Positions 1-5,499 of a DNA stretch of 5,499 nucleotides are shown one piece after another. Made by a program: the position numbers and the translations under genes. Positions within the stretch are counted from its first letter, which is position 1, and every line of letters begins with the position of its first letter. The notes under the pieces are model-generated. The model was given only the letters and a program-made list of their open reading frames with translations, was not told where the DNA came from and did no database searches. The stretch lies in contig JASHWN010000584.1 in the NCBI GenBank assembly GCA_030044035.1, forward strand, positions 1 through 5,499, in the 5' to 3' direction. Origin of the DNA: Xanthobacteraceae bacterium. Lineage in GTDB: Bacteria > Pseudomonadota > Alphaproteobacteria > Rhizobiales > Xanthobacteraceae.

Positions 1-57
1 CCCCCGGCCGCGCTGCGCTTTCGCGTGTTGCGCTGTTGCGGGCAGGCAACGGAGTAA
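1..57 (+). CDS. Possible C-terminal tail of an upstream gene (partial)
   Basis: Reading frame 1 is open from the window edge to a TAA at 55-57 and would encode PPAALRFRVLRCCGQATE. If real, it ends only three bases before the ATG of the lactonase-family gene, the spacing expected of translationally coupled operon genes, and the ribosome binding site of the next gene would lie inside its last codons. Eighteen residues are too few to identify a family, and an open frame this short in GC-rich DNA can occur by chance. The stretch may equally be non-coding leader. Confidence 0.25.
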   Translation, partial: PPAALRFRVLRCCGQATE

Positions 58-60
58 GCC

Positions 61-1248
61 ATGGCCAAGGCGGTCTACTACGCCAGCATCGGGCCCGAAC
101 TCGCCCTGTTCGATATGGATGTCGAGGCGGCAACCCTGACCAGGCGCAGCGCGGTGACGCTGCCGGCCAACGTGCAATATGTCTGGCCGCATCCGTCGCG
201 ACGCCAACTATACGCGGTTTCCAGCAATGGCGGTCCCGGCGTCGCCGGCGACAAGCATTACGCCAACGCGCTGGCGATTGATCCAGGCAGTGGCGCACTG
301 CGGGCGCACGGTGCCGCAGCCGCGTTGCCGTCGCGGCCGATCCATTGCAGCGTCGACCGCAGCGGCGAATATCTCTTCACCGCCTACAACGACCCGAGCA
401 ACGTCACGGTGCATCGGCTCAACGCCGACGGCACGATCGGCGAGCCGGTCGCGCAGCCGCAAAAGCTCGACGCCGGCATCTATGCGCATCAGGTGCTCGC
501 CGCGCCGGGAAACCGCGTCGTCCTGTTGGTCGCCCGCGGCAACGACGCGCGGCCCGGCAAGCCCGAAGATCCCGGCGCCATCAAGACATTTGGCTTCGCC
601 GACGGCTTGCTGCGCAATCTCGCTTCGATCGCGCCGGGCAACGGACTTGGCTTCGGCCCGCGCCACCTCGATTTTCATCCCGAGCAGCCGTGGGTGTTCG
701 TCTCGGTCGAGCGGCAAAACCAGATTTACGTTTATCGGCTCGACGAACAGACCGGGCTGTCGCGCGAACCGATGTTCGTCAAGCGTACGCTCTCGTCTTC
801 TCCGCGTCCTGAGGGCGCGGCAGGCAAGGCCGGCATGCATCAGGGCGCCGGCCCGATCCACGTGCATCCGAACGGGCGCTTCGTCTATCAGACCAATCGT
901 GCCTCCTCGACCGTCGATTTTCAGGGCCAAAAAGTCTTTGCCGGCGGCGACAACAGCGTTGCGGTGTTCGCCATCGATCAGCAAACCGGCGAACCGACGC
1001 TGGTCCAGACCATCGACGGCCGCGGCATTCAGCTGCGCACGTTCGGCATCGATCCAAGCGGCCGGCTGTTGGTGGTGGCGAGCATCATGCCGCTGCCGGT
1101 GCGCGACGGCAACAGCATCGCGACACTGTCCGCCGGCCTCATGCTCTTCCGCATCGGTAATGACGGCCGACTCACATTCGCGCGCAAATACGACGTCGAC
1201 ACCGGCGACCGCCAGCAGTTCTGGAGCGGCATGGTCACGCTGGCGTAA
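61..1248 (+). CDS. Lactonase family beta-propeller protein (6-phosphogluconolactonase-like)
   Basis: This 395-residue protein matches the seven-bladed beta-propeller lactonase family (Pgl/YkgB and muconate-cycloisomerase-like relatives), whose characterised members hydrolyse sugar lactones such as 6-phosphogluconolactone. Visible blade signatures recur along the chain: VWPHPSRRQLYAVSSNG near 41-57, SVDRSGEYLFTAYND near 97-111, GPRHLDFHP at 199-207, HVHPNGRFVYQTNR at 267-280 and RTFGIDPSGRLLVVA at 326-340. Each has the strand-turn-strand pattern with an Asp/His-Pro-x-Gly turn. The length is slightly above the usual 330-390. No signal peptide is seen, so it is probably cytoplasmic. The ATG at 61 is supported by GGAG at 51-54, six bases upstream. 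The next gene follows after 55 bases on the same strand, suggesting joint expression. The fold is clear, but the substrate is not: some members of this family are not proven lactonases. No frameshift or truncation is seen. Confidence 0.88.
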   Translation: MAKAVYYASIGPELALFDMDVEAATLTRRSAVTLPANVQYVWPHPSRRQLYAVSSNGGPGVAGDKHYANALAIDPGSGALRAHGAAAALPSRPIHCSVDRSGEYLFTAYNDPSNVTVHRLNADGTIGEPVAQPQKLDAGIYAHQVLAAPGNRVVLLVARGNDARPGKPEDPGAIKTFGFADGLLRNLASIAPGNGLGFGPRHLDFHPEQPWVFVSVERQNQIYVYRLDEQTGLSREPMFVKRTLSSSPRPEGAAGKAGMHQGAGPIHVHPNGRFVYQTNRASSTVDFQGQKVFAGGDNSVAVFAIDQQTGEPTLVQTIDGRGIQLRTFGIDPSGRLLVVASIMPLPVRDGNSIATLSAGLMLFRIGNDGRLTFARKYDVDTGDRQQFWSGMVTLA

Positions 1249-1268
1249 GCTCGCGGGCTCCTCGCATT

Positions 1269-1296
1269 TTGAATCTGAGTGAACTCGGGCCATAGT
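1269..1296 (+). promoter_or_regulatory. Weak candidate promoter for the ornithine cyclodeaminase-like gene
   Basis: TTGAAT at 1269-1274 and CATAGT at 1291-1296 each match the sigma-70 consensus hexamers at four of six positions and are separated by 16 bases. A start site about seven bases after the -10 box would fall at 1303-1304, on the ATG of the next gene, giving a leaderless transcript. This fits the absence of any GGAG/GAGG-like sequence upstream of that ATG. Matches this weak are frequent by chance, and read-through from the lactonase gene is the simpler explanation. Confidence 0.2.
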
Positions 1297-1303
1297 CGCC
1301 GCC

Positions 1304-2410
1304 ATGACGCTGATCATCAATAACGCCGACGTCGCCAAGGTCTTGACCATGGAGATGACGATGGCGGCGCTCGAGGAGGCATACCTCGCGCTTGCCGCGC
1401 GCGAGGCGGTGTGCCGGCCGCGCATCGACATCCGCATTCCGACCAGCGATCCGGCGAAGAATTACCAATGGGGCACGATGGAGGGCGGCTCGACCGCGGG
1501 CTATTTCGCCATCCGCATGAAATCCGACGTGATCTACGAGACGCGCTACAACGGCTCGATCACCCAGGAGAAATATTGCACGCGGCCCGGCCTCTATTGC
1601 GGCCTCGTACTGCTCACCTCGATCGAAACCGGCGAGCCGCTCGCCTTCATCAATGATGGCCATTTGCAGCACATGCGGGTTGGCGCCGATGGCGGCATCG
1701 GCGTCAAATATTTGGCCAAGCCGGCCGCCGCCGTGGTCGGCATGCTCGGCTCCGGCGGCATGGCGCGCACGCACATGCGCGCCTTCACGCTGGTGCGCGA
1801 CATCAAGAAGCTGCAGGTGTTCAGCCCGACGCGCGAGCACCGCGAAAGTTTTGGTCGCGAAATGGCGGCGGCGTACAATATCGAGGTCAAAGTCTGCGAC
1901 CGCGCCGAGGACATTTATAAAGGCGCCGACATCGTCGCCGGCCTGACCGACTCGGCAGTGCCGGTGCTCGATGGCAGGCTGTTGGAGAACGGCGCGCACA
2001 TTGTCAATGTCGGCGGCACCGGCAAGCCGGACGCGGAAAGTTTGCGCCGGGTCGATGTGTATCTGCGCTTCGGCGACGCGCCCGGGCCGGTCGGCAAGCC
2101 CGAGCTCGCGGTCGACGACGAGCATTTGGGTTACGAAGCGCGGCCCGCGCAGCGGAAATACGGCGACGGCCGCCGCGGCCGCGCCCGCCACGGCAATATG
2201 CTACCCGACAAGCGCGTCACGCTCGCTGATCTTGTTGCTGGCAAGGTCAAGGGCCGCAGCAACGCCGAGCAGATCACCTATTCAGAGCGCGGCAATCTGC
2301 AGGGCGCGCAGTTCTTCGCCATCGCCGGCAAGATTTACGAGGCCGCCAAGCGCGCCGGCCTCGGCCGGCAAATTCCGACCGAGTGGTTGTTGCAGGATAT
2401 TCGGGATTGA
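1304..2410 (+). CDS. Ornithine cyclodeaminase / mu-crystallin family protein
   Basis: The 368-residue product has the two-part layout of the ornithine cyclodeaminase/mu-crystallin superfamily, whose members are NAD(P)-dependent cyclodeaminases, imine reductases or amino-acid dehydrogenases. The N-terminal dimerisation and substrate region shows LTMEMTMAALEEAYLAL (14-30), RPRIDIRIP (38-46) and RMKSD (71-75). HMRVGADGGIGVKYLA (123-138) corresponds to the RTAA helix, with R125 as the conserved arginine. The Rossmann segment is VVGMLGSGGMARTH (144-157), with dinucleotide-binding glycines, followed by VFSPTREHRESF (172-183), which holds the nucleotide-ribose region. The usual Gly-[Ala/Gly]-Asp after the HIVNVG strand reads GGT (237-239), so the catalytic Asp of true ornithine cyclodeaminase appears absent. 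That makes ornithine as substrate doubtful. The length is a little above the usual 310-350. ATG 1304 is the only plausible start because an in-frame TGA lies at 1280-1282, although no Shine-Dalgarno sequence is visible. It probably works with the upstream lactonase-family gene in an unidentified catabolic route. Confidence 0.9.
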   Translation: MTLIINNADVAKVLTMEMTMAALEEAYLALAAREAVCRPRIDIRIPTSDPAKNYQWGTMEGGSTAGYFAIRMKSDVIYETRYNGSITQEKYCTRPGLYCGLVLLTSIETGEPLAFINDGHLQHMRVGADGGIGVKYLAKPAAAVVGMLGSGGMARTHMRAFTLVRDIKKLQVFSPTREHRESFGREMAAAYNIEVKVCDRAEDIYKGADIVAGLTDSAVPVLDGRLLENGAHIVNVGGTGKPDAESLRRVDVYLRFGDAPGPVGKPELAVDDEHLGYEARPAQRKYGDGRRGRARHGNMLPDKRVTLADLVAGKVKGRSNAEQITYSERGNLQGAQFFAIAGKIYEAAKRAGLGRQIPTEWLLQDIRD

Positions 2411-2426
2411 TGCGGCCACCCACGAC

Positions 2427-2514
2427 CGCTCGTCCCCGCGCAAGCGGGGACCCAGTGGACTTTCTGCTTAGCCAGAGATTGCCGTCTGGATTCCCGCTGA
2501 CGCGGGAATGAGCG
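2427..2514. repeat. 88-bp dispersed palindromic (REP/MITE-like) element between convergent genes
   Basis: The two ends, 2427-2455 and 2486-2514, are inverted repeats of each other with 23 of 29 positions matching. Each end is itself a hairpin: GTCCCCGC/GCGGGGAC (2432-2439 and 2444-2451) closes a GCAA loop, and ATTCCCGC/GCGGGAAT (2490-2497 and 2502-2509) closes a TGAC loop. CCAG (2452-2455) and CTGG (2486-2489) can pair to bring the two hairpins together. The paired CCCCGC-containing ends resemble repeats I remember as scattered through Bradyrhizobium and related genomes. It begins 17 bases after the stop of the + strand gene and ends nine bases before the stop of the - strand gene, so it fills the convergent gap. 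It may act as a bidirectional transcription end or mRNA 3'-end protector. Confidence 0.8.
2432..2509. terminator. Possible bidirectional transcription end formed by the twin hairpins
   Basis: Two 8-bp GC-rich or mixed stems with four-base loops sit between the convergent genes ending at 2410 and 2524. Neither stem is followed by a run of T on either strand, so they are not canonical intrinsic terminators. Their location and strength suit 3'-end stabilisation or pausing with factor-dependent termination. The inference comes from position only. Confidence 0.3.
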
Positions 2515-2523
2515 GAGGACGGC

Positions 2524-4290
2524 TTACCCCCGATACGTCGGCGCCGACCAGCCGACCAGCTCGCTCTCGCGCGATTTTGCGTCCGGCATCGGCGCAGGGG
2601 TCGGCTTGTTGACTGCCGCAGCGCCGCGCCAGCGCGCCACGACGGTCGCGATCGTTTGGTCATCGATCTGCATGGCGTCGTCGAGATCGCCGCCCCAGAT
2701 TGCCTGGCTGCGCGGAATGTTCTGTTCCGGCAGTTCCTCAAAGCGCAGCCGCGTCACCGTCGGCACTGCAGCGCCGATGACAAGCGCTTCGCGGGTGCCG
2801 AGCGCCGGCAGGAAGGCCAACAGCCGGCTCGCCGCATCCGACACCGCGGCGCGCACGATTTTCTGATCGTCCTCGTGGCCGAGCCGCATGGCGAAAACCG
2901 TGGAGCATTGCGAGATCAGCGTCGGATCTAGCTGATGCGGCCGTTGCGTGACGAGGCCGAGGAAGACGCCGTGCTTGCGGCCCTCCTTGGCGATGCGCGA
3001 CAGCCCCTCGCGCGCCGGGCGGAAGCCGACCGCCGGATCGGCATTGGCATAATTGTGCGCCTCCTCGCAGACGATCAGCAGCGGACTGAGCGCATCGCTC
3101 CAGACGCCAAATTCGAAAGCGAGCCGGAACAGCGCCGACACGATGACGTCGACCGTTTCCGCCGGAAAGCCGGCGAGTTGCAGGATCGCCATCGGCCGCT
3201 CGTGATCCTTGAGCCGCAACAGCTGGCACAGGATCTCGACCATGCGGTCGCCGGTGTCGCCGCCGTCCTCGAAGAGGAAGGCATAGCGCGGATTGCCGCG
3301 CACCGCGTTGATGCGCATGAGCAGGCGCTGGTACTGCACGGCGAGGTCGCGGTTCTCCAGCTTGCCCATGCGGCTCTCGGCCACCGCGATCACATCCTCG
3401 AAGCGATACGGCACCGGCGTGTCGACGGTGTGCCGCGTACCCTCGGCCTGGGCCGGGCGGTAGCTCGCGCGCAGCGCGCTCTTGGCGCGGGCGTATTCGG
3501 CTTTGGCGTACGGAATGAGTTCCGCCAACAGCGCGATTTCGTGCTCGGCGCGCGAGCGCGCGCCGAAGATGATCTGGACGAGCTCGTCGAAGTTGAAGAG
3601 CCAGAACGGCAGCTTCAAAGTATCAGGACCGAAAATTTGTGCGCGGCCATCGAAGCAATCGGCGTATTCGTTATGCGCGTCGATCAAGAGCAGGCGCAGG
3701 TCGCCATGGTTGTGCATGATCTTGCGCAGGATGAGCGCAAGCGCCGTGGATTTTCCCGACCCGGTCGAACCGATGATGGCAAAATGCTTGCGCACCATTT
3801 CGCCGACATCGATGGTCGCGGCGATCGATGCGTCCTGCTGCAGCTCGCCGATCGCGACGGTGTCGGGATTATCCAGGCCGAAAATGATCCGCAGTTCCTC
3901 GCCGCCGATCGGCACGACCGCGCTGCCGATCGTCGGATAAGCGCGCAGACCGTTCTGGAAACGACGTGCGCCGGACGCGTCCGCGGCAATTTCGCCGAGC
4001 AGGTCGATGCGCCCTGTGACGCGGCCGTGCTGAGCGCCCGACAAAGGTTCGGCGAAGATCTCGCACAGCGTGCCGACGGCGAGCGCGCCTGCGGTCTTGA
4101 TGCCGACGAGCGCACCGATGGTGAGTCTGTCACCCGCGGTCAGCTCCGCAGTCGCTTGCAAACCGGTGACCGCAATGACGCGGCCGAGCGCGTCGCCAGC
4201 CGGCCCGGCGCGCTCACGGGTGCCCGGCACAATGGACGGTTCGCTGCCGGTGTCACGATCCAGCACACGGATGCGATCAGGATGATTCAT
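2524..4290 (-). CDS. HerA-like hexameric ATPase (DUF87, FtsK-HerA superfamily)
   Basis: The 588-residue product has the order of HerA ATPases. The N-terminal HAS-barrel-like beta domain covers about 33-100 (GRVIAVTGLQATAEL and later GRVTGRIDLLGEI). The P-loop domain carries Walker A GSTGSGKST at 174-182 and LLLIDAHNEY at 200-209. A helical insertion spans about 230-390. Walker B with the catalytic acidic pair is LLIVCEEAHNYA at 404-415 (E409, E410), and VTQRPHQLDPTLISQC at 447-462 matches the conserved segment with a polar residue and an arginine seen near the subunit interface of HerA. All key ATPase residues appear intact. HerA proteins are DNA-pumping hexamers, usually paired with the NurA nuclease in archaea, and with SIR2, DUF4297 or other effectors in bacterial defence. 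No such partner lies in this window. ATG 4290 is supported by GAGGG (4303-4299 on the reverse strand), eight bases upstream. The last 25 or so residues form a Pro/Ala-rich, charged tail. The biological role is undetermined. Confidence 0.92.
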   Translation of the reverse strand: MNHPDRIRVLDRDTGSEPSIVPGTRERAGPAGDALGRVIAVTGLQATAELTAGDRLTIGALVGIKTAGALAVGTLCEIFAEPLSGAQHGRVTGRIDLLGEIAADASGARRFQNGLRAYPTIGSAVVPIGGEELRIIFGLDNPDTVAIGELQQDASIAATIDVGEMVRKHFAIIGSTGSGKSTALALILRKIMHNHGDLRLLLIDAHNEYADCFDGRAQIFGPDTLKLPFWLFNFDELVQIIFGARSRAEHEIALLAELIPYAKAEYARAKSALRASYRPAQAEGTRHTVDTPVPYRFEDVIAVAESRMGKLENRDLAVQYQRLLMRINAVRGNPRYAFLFEDGGDTGDRMVEILCQLLRLKDHERPMAILQLAGFPAETVDVIVSALFRLAFEFGVWSDALSPLLIVCEEAHNYANADPAVGFRPAREGLSRIAKEGRKHGVFLGLVTQRPHQLDPTLISQCSTVFAMRLGHEDDQKIVRAAVSDAASRLLAFLPALGTREALVIGAAVPTVTRLRFEELPEQNIPRSQAIWGGDLDDAMQIDDQTIATVVARWRGAAAVNKPTPAPMPDAKSRESELVGWSAPTYRG

Positions 4291-4325
4291 GATAGCTGCC
4301 CTCGCGCCGACTTTGCGCGAGAAGG

Positions 4326-4353
4326 TCTAAAATTGCGATAAGCCGCTACGCAA
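4326..4353 (-). promoter_or_regulatory. Weak candidate promoter for the HerA-like gene
   Basis: Read on the reverse strand, TTGCGT (4353-4348) and TTTAGA (4331-4326) are separated by 16 bases and would place transcription start about 30 bases before the HerA ATG, with the GAGGG ribosome binding site inside the leader. Both hexamers are imperfect, so the call rests mainly on position. The gene could instead be transcribed from upstream together with the iron-sulfur protein gene. Confidence 0.22.
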
Positions 4354-4415
4354 AGGCCTGCCGCGTCCGTCCGGTGCGACAATTGGATCGGCGGCAGGCT
4401 TAATGAATTCGCACC
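4354..4415. repeat. Two interleaved inverted repeats in the gap before the HerA-like gene
   Basis: Pair one is GCCTGCCGC (4356-4364) with GCGGCAGGC (4391-4399), a perfect 9-base inverted repeat with a 26-base loop. Pair two is GGTGCGA (4373-4379) with TCGCACC (4409-4415); an alternative register pairs GGTGCG plus AATT (4381-4384) with AATTCGCACC (4406-4415), leaving a two-base bulge. The arms alternate (first, second, first, second) with gaps of six to eight bases. The transcript could therefore fold as an H-type pseudoknot or as two mutually exclusive hairpins. The region lies between the stop of the iron-sulfur gene and the candidate promoter of the HerA-like gene. There is no T run after the stem on the reverse strand, so a simple intrinsic terminator is unlikely. 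Confidence 0.6.
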
Positions 4416-4437
4416 AAAACTACTCGAAATTTATTTA

Positions 4438-5499
4438 CTAGCCACCGCGCAGCGGCGCCGGCTGCTCGGCAAGCATCGCCTTGATCACAAGCCGCGTGGT
4501 CGCGACGTCGAGGCCGTGCTTTTGCACCAGGTCGTCACAGTCGGCCAGGATCGCGTCGGCGTCCTGCATTATCTTCAGCCGCTTGTAGTGATCCTCCTCG
4601 CGCAGTCCCATGCTGGCGCCGACGATCTCGTAGATGTTGACGATGCGGAACGGCCAGTCGCGTTCGTGCGCACACAAGGCGCGGTGATCGGAATGATAGA
4701 TCGCAACCAGCGCATCGACGCCGGCCACTTCTGCAGCCGCAAGCTCGGCTTCGTCCAGCTGGCGGCGATATTGCGGCAGCACTTTGAGATTATTGCTCTG
4801 CAGGCCGACCGCCGGCTGCTGCAGATCGATGACCTCGATGCCCGGAACCGCGCGCAGGATCTCCTCGGCGGCTTCGACGACGCCGTGGACGCCGGGATGA
4901 CGATGCAGCGCAATGCGCATCGGCACGCGCTCGCGCAGCAGCGGCCGCAACCGGTCGAGGTTCTTGCGCAGATACAGCGTGAACGGTGTCATCTCGAACG
5001 GCTTGGCGCCGCGCATCCGCTCGAGCGTCGGCAGCGTCGTCTCGCCGAGCTGGACCTGGCACGACGGGCACCACGACACCACCTGCTTCGACTTGCTCTG
5101 CGCCAGCTTGTCGATGGAGTTCTCGCCCATCCGGCCGGAGGTCGCGACATCGCCGGTGCGAATCTGCATCACGCCACAGCAATGCGTGGGGCCGCCCATC
5201 ACCTGGTAGCTCGCCCCAAGCGCATCCATGATGTCGAGCGCAAGCAGCGCAATGTGCGGGGTCTTGAGCACGTTGCAGCCGGTGTAGAAGACGAAGTCCG
5301 GCAGAGCCCCCTCGCCGCCCTCCCCGGCTTGCGCGGACGGGCTGGGTGGGGGTGATCGCTTGGCGCCCTGCCCGAGCCGGGCCAGCAGCACGTCGTCGAG
5401 TTGCAGCCGGGCCAGATAGGTCACGTCGCGTGCCACGCCGCGAAAACTCTCGACGCCGCCGCGGCGCTGCGCCGCAGTGTCATTCTTCCCCTGCGCCAT
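4438..5499 (-). CDS. CCG-domain iron-sulfur protein, heterodisulfide reductase B-like (probably 5'-partial)
   Basis: The visible 353 residues contain one intact CCG (cysteine-rich, DUF224) site: C75 in FYTGCN, H106-C107-C108-G109, and C144/C147 in WCPSC. In HdrB, GlpC and related electron-transfer subunits this pattern binds a noncubane [4Fe-4S] cluster. The second half has the same fold-like pattern, but the expected cysteines are missing: HRHPGVHG (199-206) stands where a Cys usually sits, VGLQSNN (231-237) replaces CCGxG, and YHSDHRALCAHE (268-279) replaces CPxC. The ATG at 5497-5499 is the last codon of the window. The first residues (MAQGKNDTAAQRRGG) look like the end of a ferredoxin-type N-terminal region that related proteins carry, so the true start probably lies beyond the edge. 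Residues about 48-64 are a Pro/Ser/Gly/Glu-rich insert encoded by a dispersed repeat. It likely serves as a cytoplasmic oxidoreductase subunit; the redox partner is not in view. The stop is TAG at 4440-4438. Confidence 0.85.
   Translation of the reverse strand: MAQGKNDTAAQRRGGVESFRGVARDVTYLARLQLDDVLLARLGQGAKRSPPPSPSAQAGEGGEGALPDFVFYTGCNVLKTPHIALLALDIMDALGASYQVMGGPTHCCGVMQIRTGDVATSGRMGENSIDKLAQSKSKQVVSWCPSCQVQLGETTLPTLERMRGAKPFEMTPFTLYLRKNLDRLRPLLRERVPMRIALHRHPGVHGVVEAAEEILRAVPGIEVIDLQQPAVGLQSNNLKVLPQYRRQLDEAELAAAEVAGVDALVAIYHSDHRALCAHERDWPFRIVNIYEIVGASMGLREEDHYKRLKIMQDADAILADCDDLVQKHGLDVATTRLVIKAMLAEQPAPLRGG
5307..5354. repeat. Degenerate palindromic repeat inserted in frame within the iron-sulfur protein gene
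   Basis: The stretch has a C-rich left half (CCCTCGCC and CCCTCCCC), a central GGCTTGCGC loop-like core and a G-rich right half (GGACGGG and GGTGGGGG). It resembles the alphaproteobacterial intergenic repeat in which CCCTCCCC and GGGGAGGG flank CGCTTGCG. On the reverse strand it encodes roughly SPPPSPSAQAGEGGEG, a low-complexity block unlike the rest of the protein. It lies in the linker between the N-terminal helical part and the first CCG site and preserves the reading frame. The similarity to a known repeat is from memory, and the palindrome is imperfect. Confidence 0.55.

Noticed and set aside
208..1437. A 409-codon open frame on the - strand opposite the lactonase-family gene
   Set aside because: Its translation is Arg/Ala/Asp-rich without recognisable motifs, it lies antisense to a clear protein family, and it runs past that gene's end into the next gene. 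Long antisense frames are common in GC-rich DNA.
1235..2191. A 318-codon - strand open frame opposite the ornithine cyclodeaminase-like gene
   Set aside because: Antisense to a full-length recognisable protein and made of Ala/Arg/Asp/His-rich sequence; no independent evidence of coding.
2130..2200. A possible frameshift in the ornithine cyclodeaminase-like gene at the Arg-rich stretch (residues about 276-298)
   Set aside because: The frame remains open on both sides, and the sequence after it (ITYSERGNLQGAQFFAIAGK) resumes the family pattern in the same frame, so this is a basic loop rather than an error.
2427..2514. The twin hairpins as a short CRISPR array or a small RNA gene
   Set aside because: The two units are inverted rather than direct repeats, the spacing is not spacer-like, and no promoter is evident. 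A dispersed palindromic element explains them better.
2935..4341. A 468-codon open frame on the + strand opposite the HerA-like gene
   Set aside because: It is the complementary frame of a gene with intact Walker motifs, has a low-complexity Arg/Asp/Ala composition and no family signature, so it is a shadow frame.
4516..5355. A 279-codon + strand open frame opposite the iron-sulfur protein
   Set aside because: It mirrors the coding strand, which carries the CCG cysteine motif, and has no motif of its own.
2524..5499. The HerA-like gene plus the iron-sulfur gene as a new defence system
   Set aside because: No nuclease, NADase, sensor or transfer signature is visible, composition matches the neighbours, and the 147-base gap does not show a tight operon. 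The evidence does not support a defence claim.

Overview
The window is GC-rich, with codon positions dominated by G/C, and most probably comes from an alphaproteobacterial chromosome of the Hyphomicrobiales (Bradyrhizobium/Rhodopseudomonas/Xanthobacteraceae-like). That placement rests on protein style and on two dispersed palindromic repeats of a kind I recall as common in such genomes; it is an inference, not a database match.

Layout: positions 1-60 hold the possible tail of an upstream gene and a good ribosome binding site. On the + strand, 61-1248 encodes a cytoplasmic beta-propeller protein of the 6-phosphogluconolactonase-like lactonase family. After a 55-base gap, 1304-2410 encodes an ornithine cyclodeaminase/mu-crystallin family NAD(P)-dependent protein. 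The two probably form the end of a small catabolic operon whose substrate cannot be read from this window. An 88-bp palindromic repeat (2427-2514) fills the gap between the convergent + and - strand genes.

On the - strand, transcription runs from the right edge leftward. A CCG-domain (heterodisulfide reductase B-like) iron-sulfur protein lies at 5499-4438 and is probably cut by the window edge. After 147 bases comes a HerA-type DUF87 hexameric ATPase at 4290-2524, with intact Walker A and Walker B motifs but no NurA or other nuclease partner in view. The 147-base gap contains two interleaved inverted repeats that could form a pseudoknot or alternative hairpins.

The genes are recognisable families and I see no clear new multi-gene system. 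The most interesting points are a dispersed repeat that appears to have inserted in frame into the iron-sulfur protein gene, the loss of the cysteines of that protein's second CCG motif, the interleaved inverted repeats ahead of the HerA gene, and an ornithine cyclodeaminase-like protein that seems to lack the expected catalytic aspartate.
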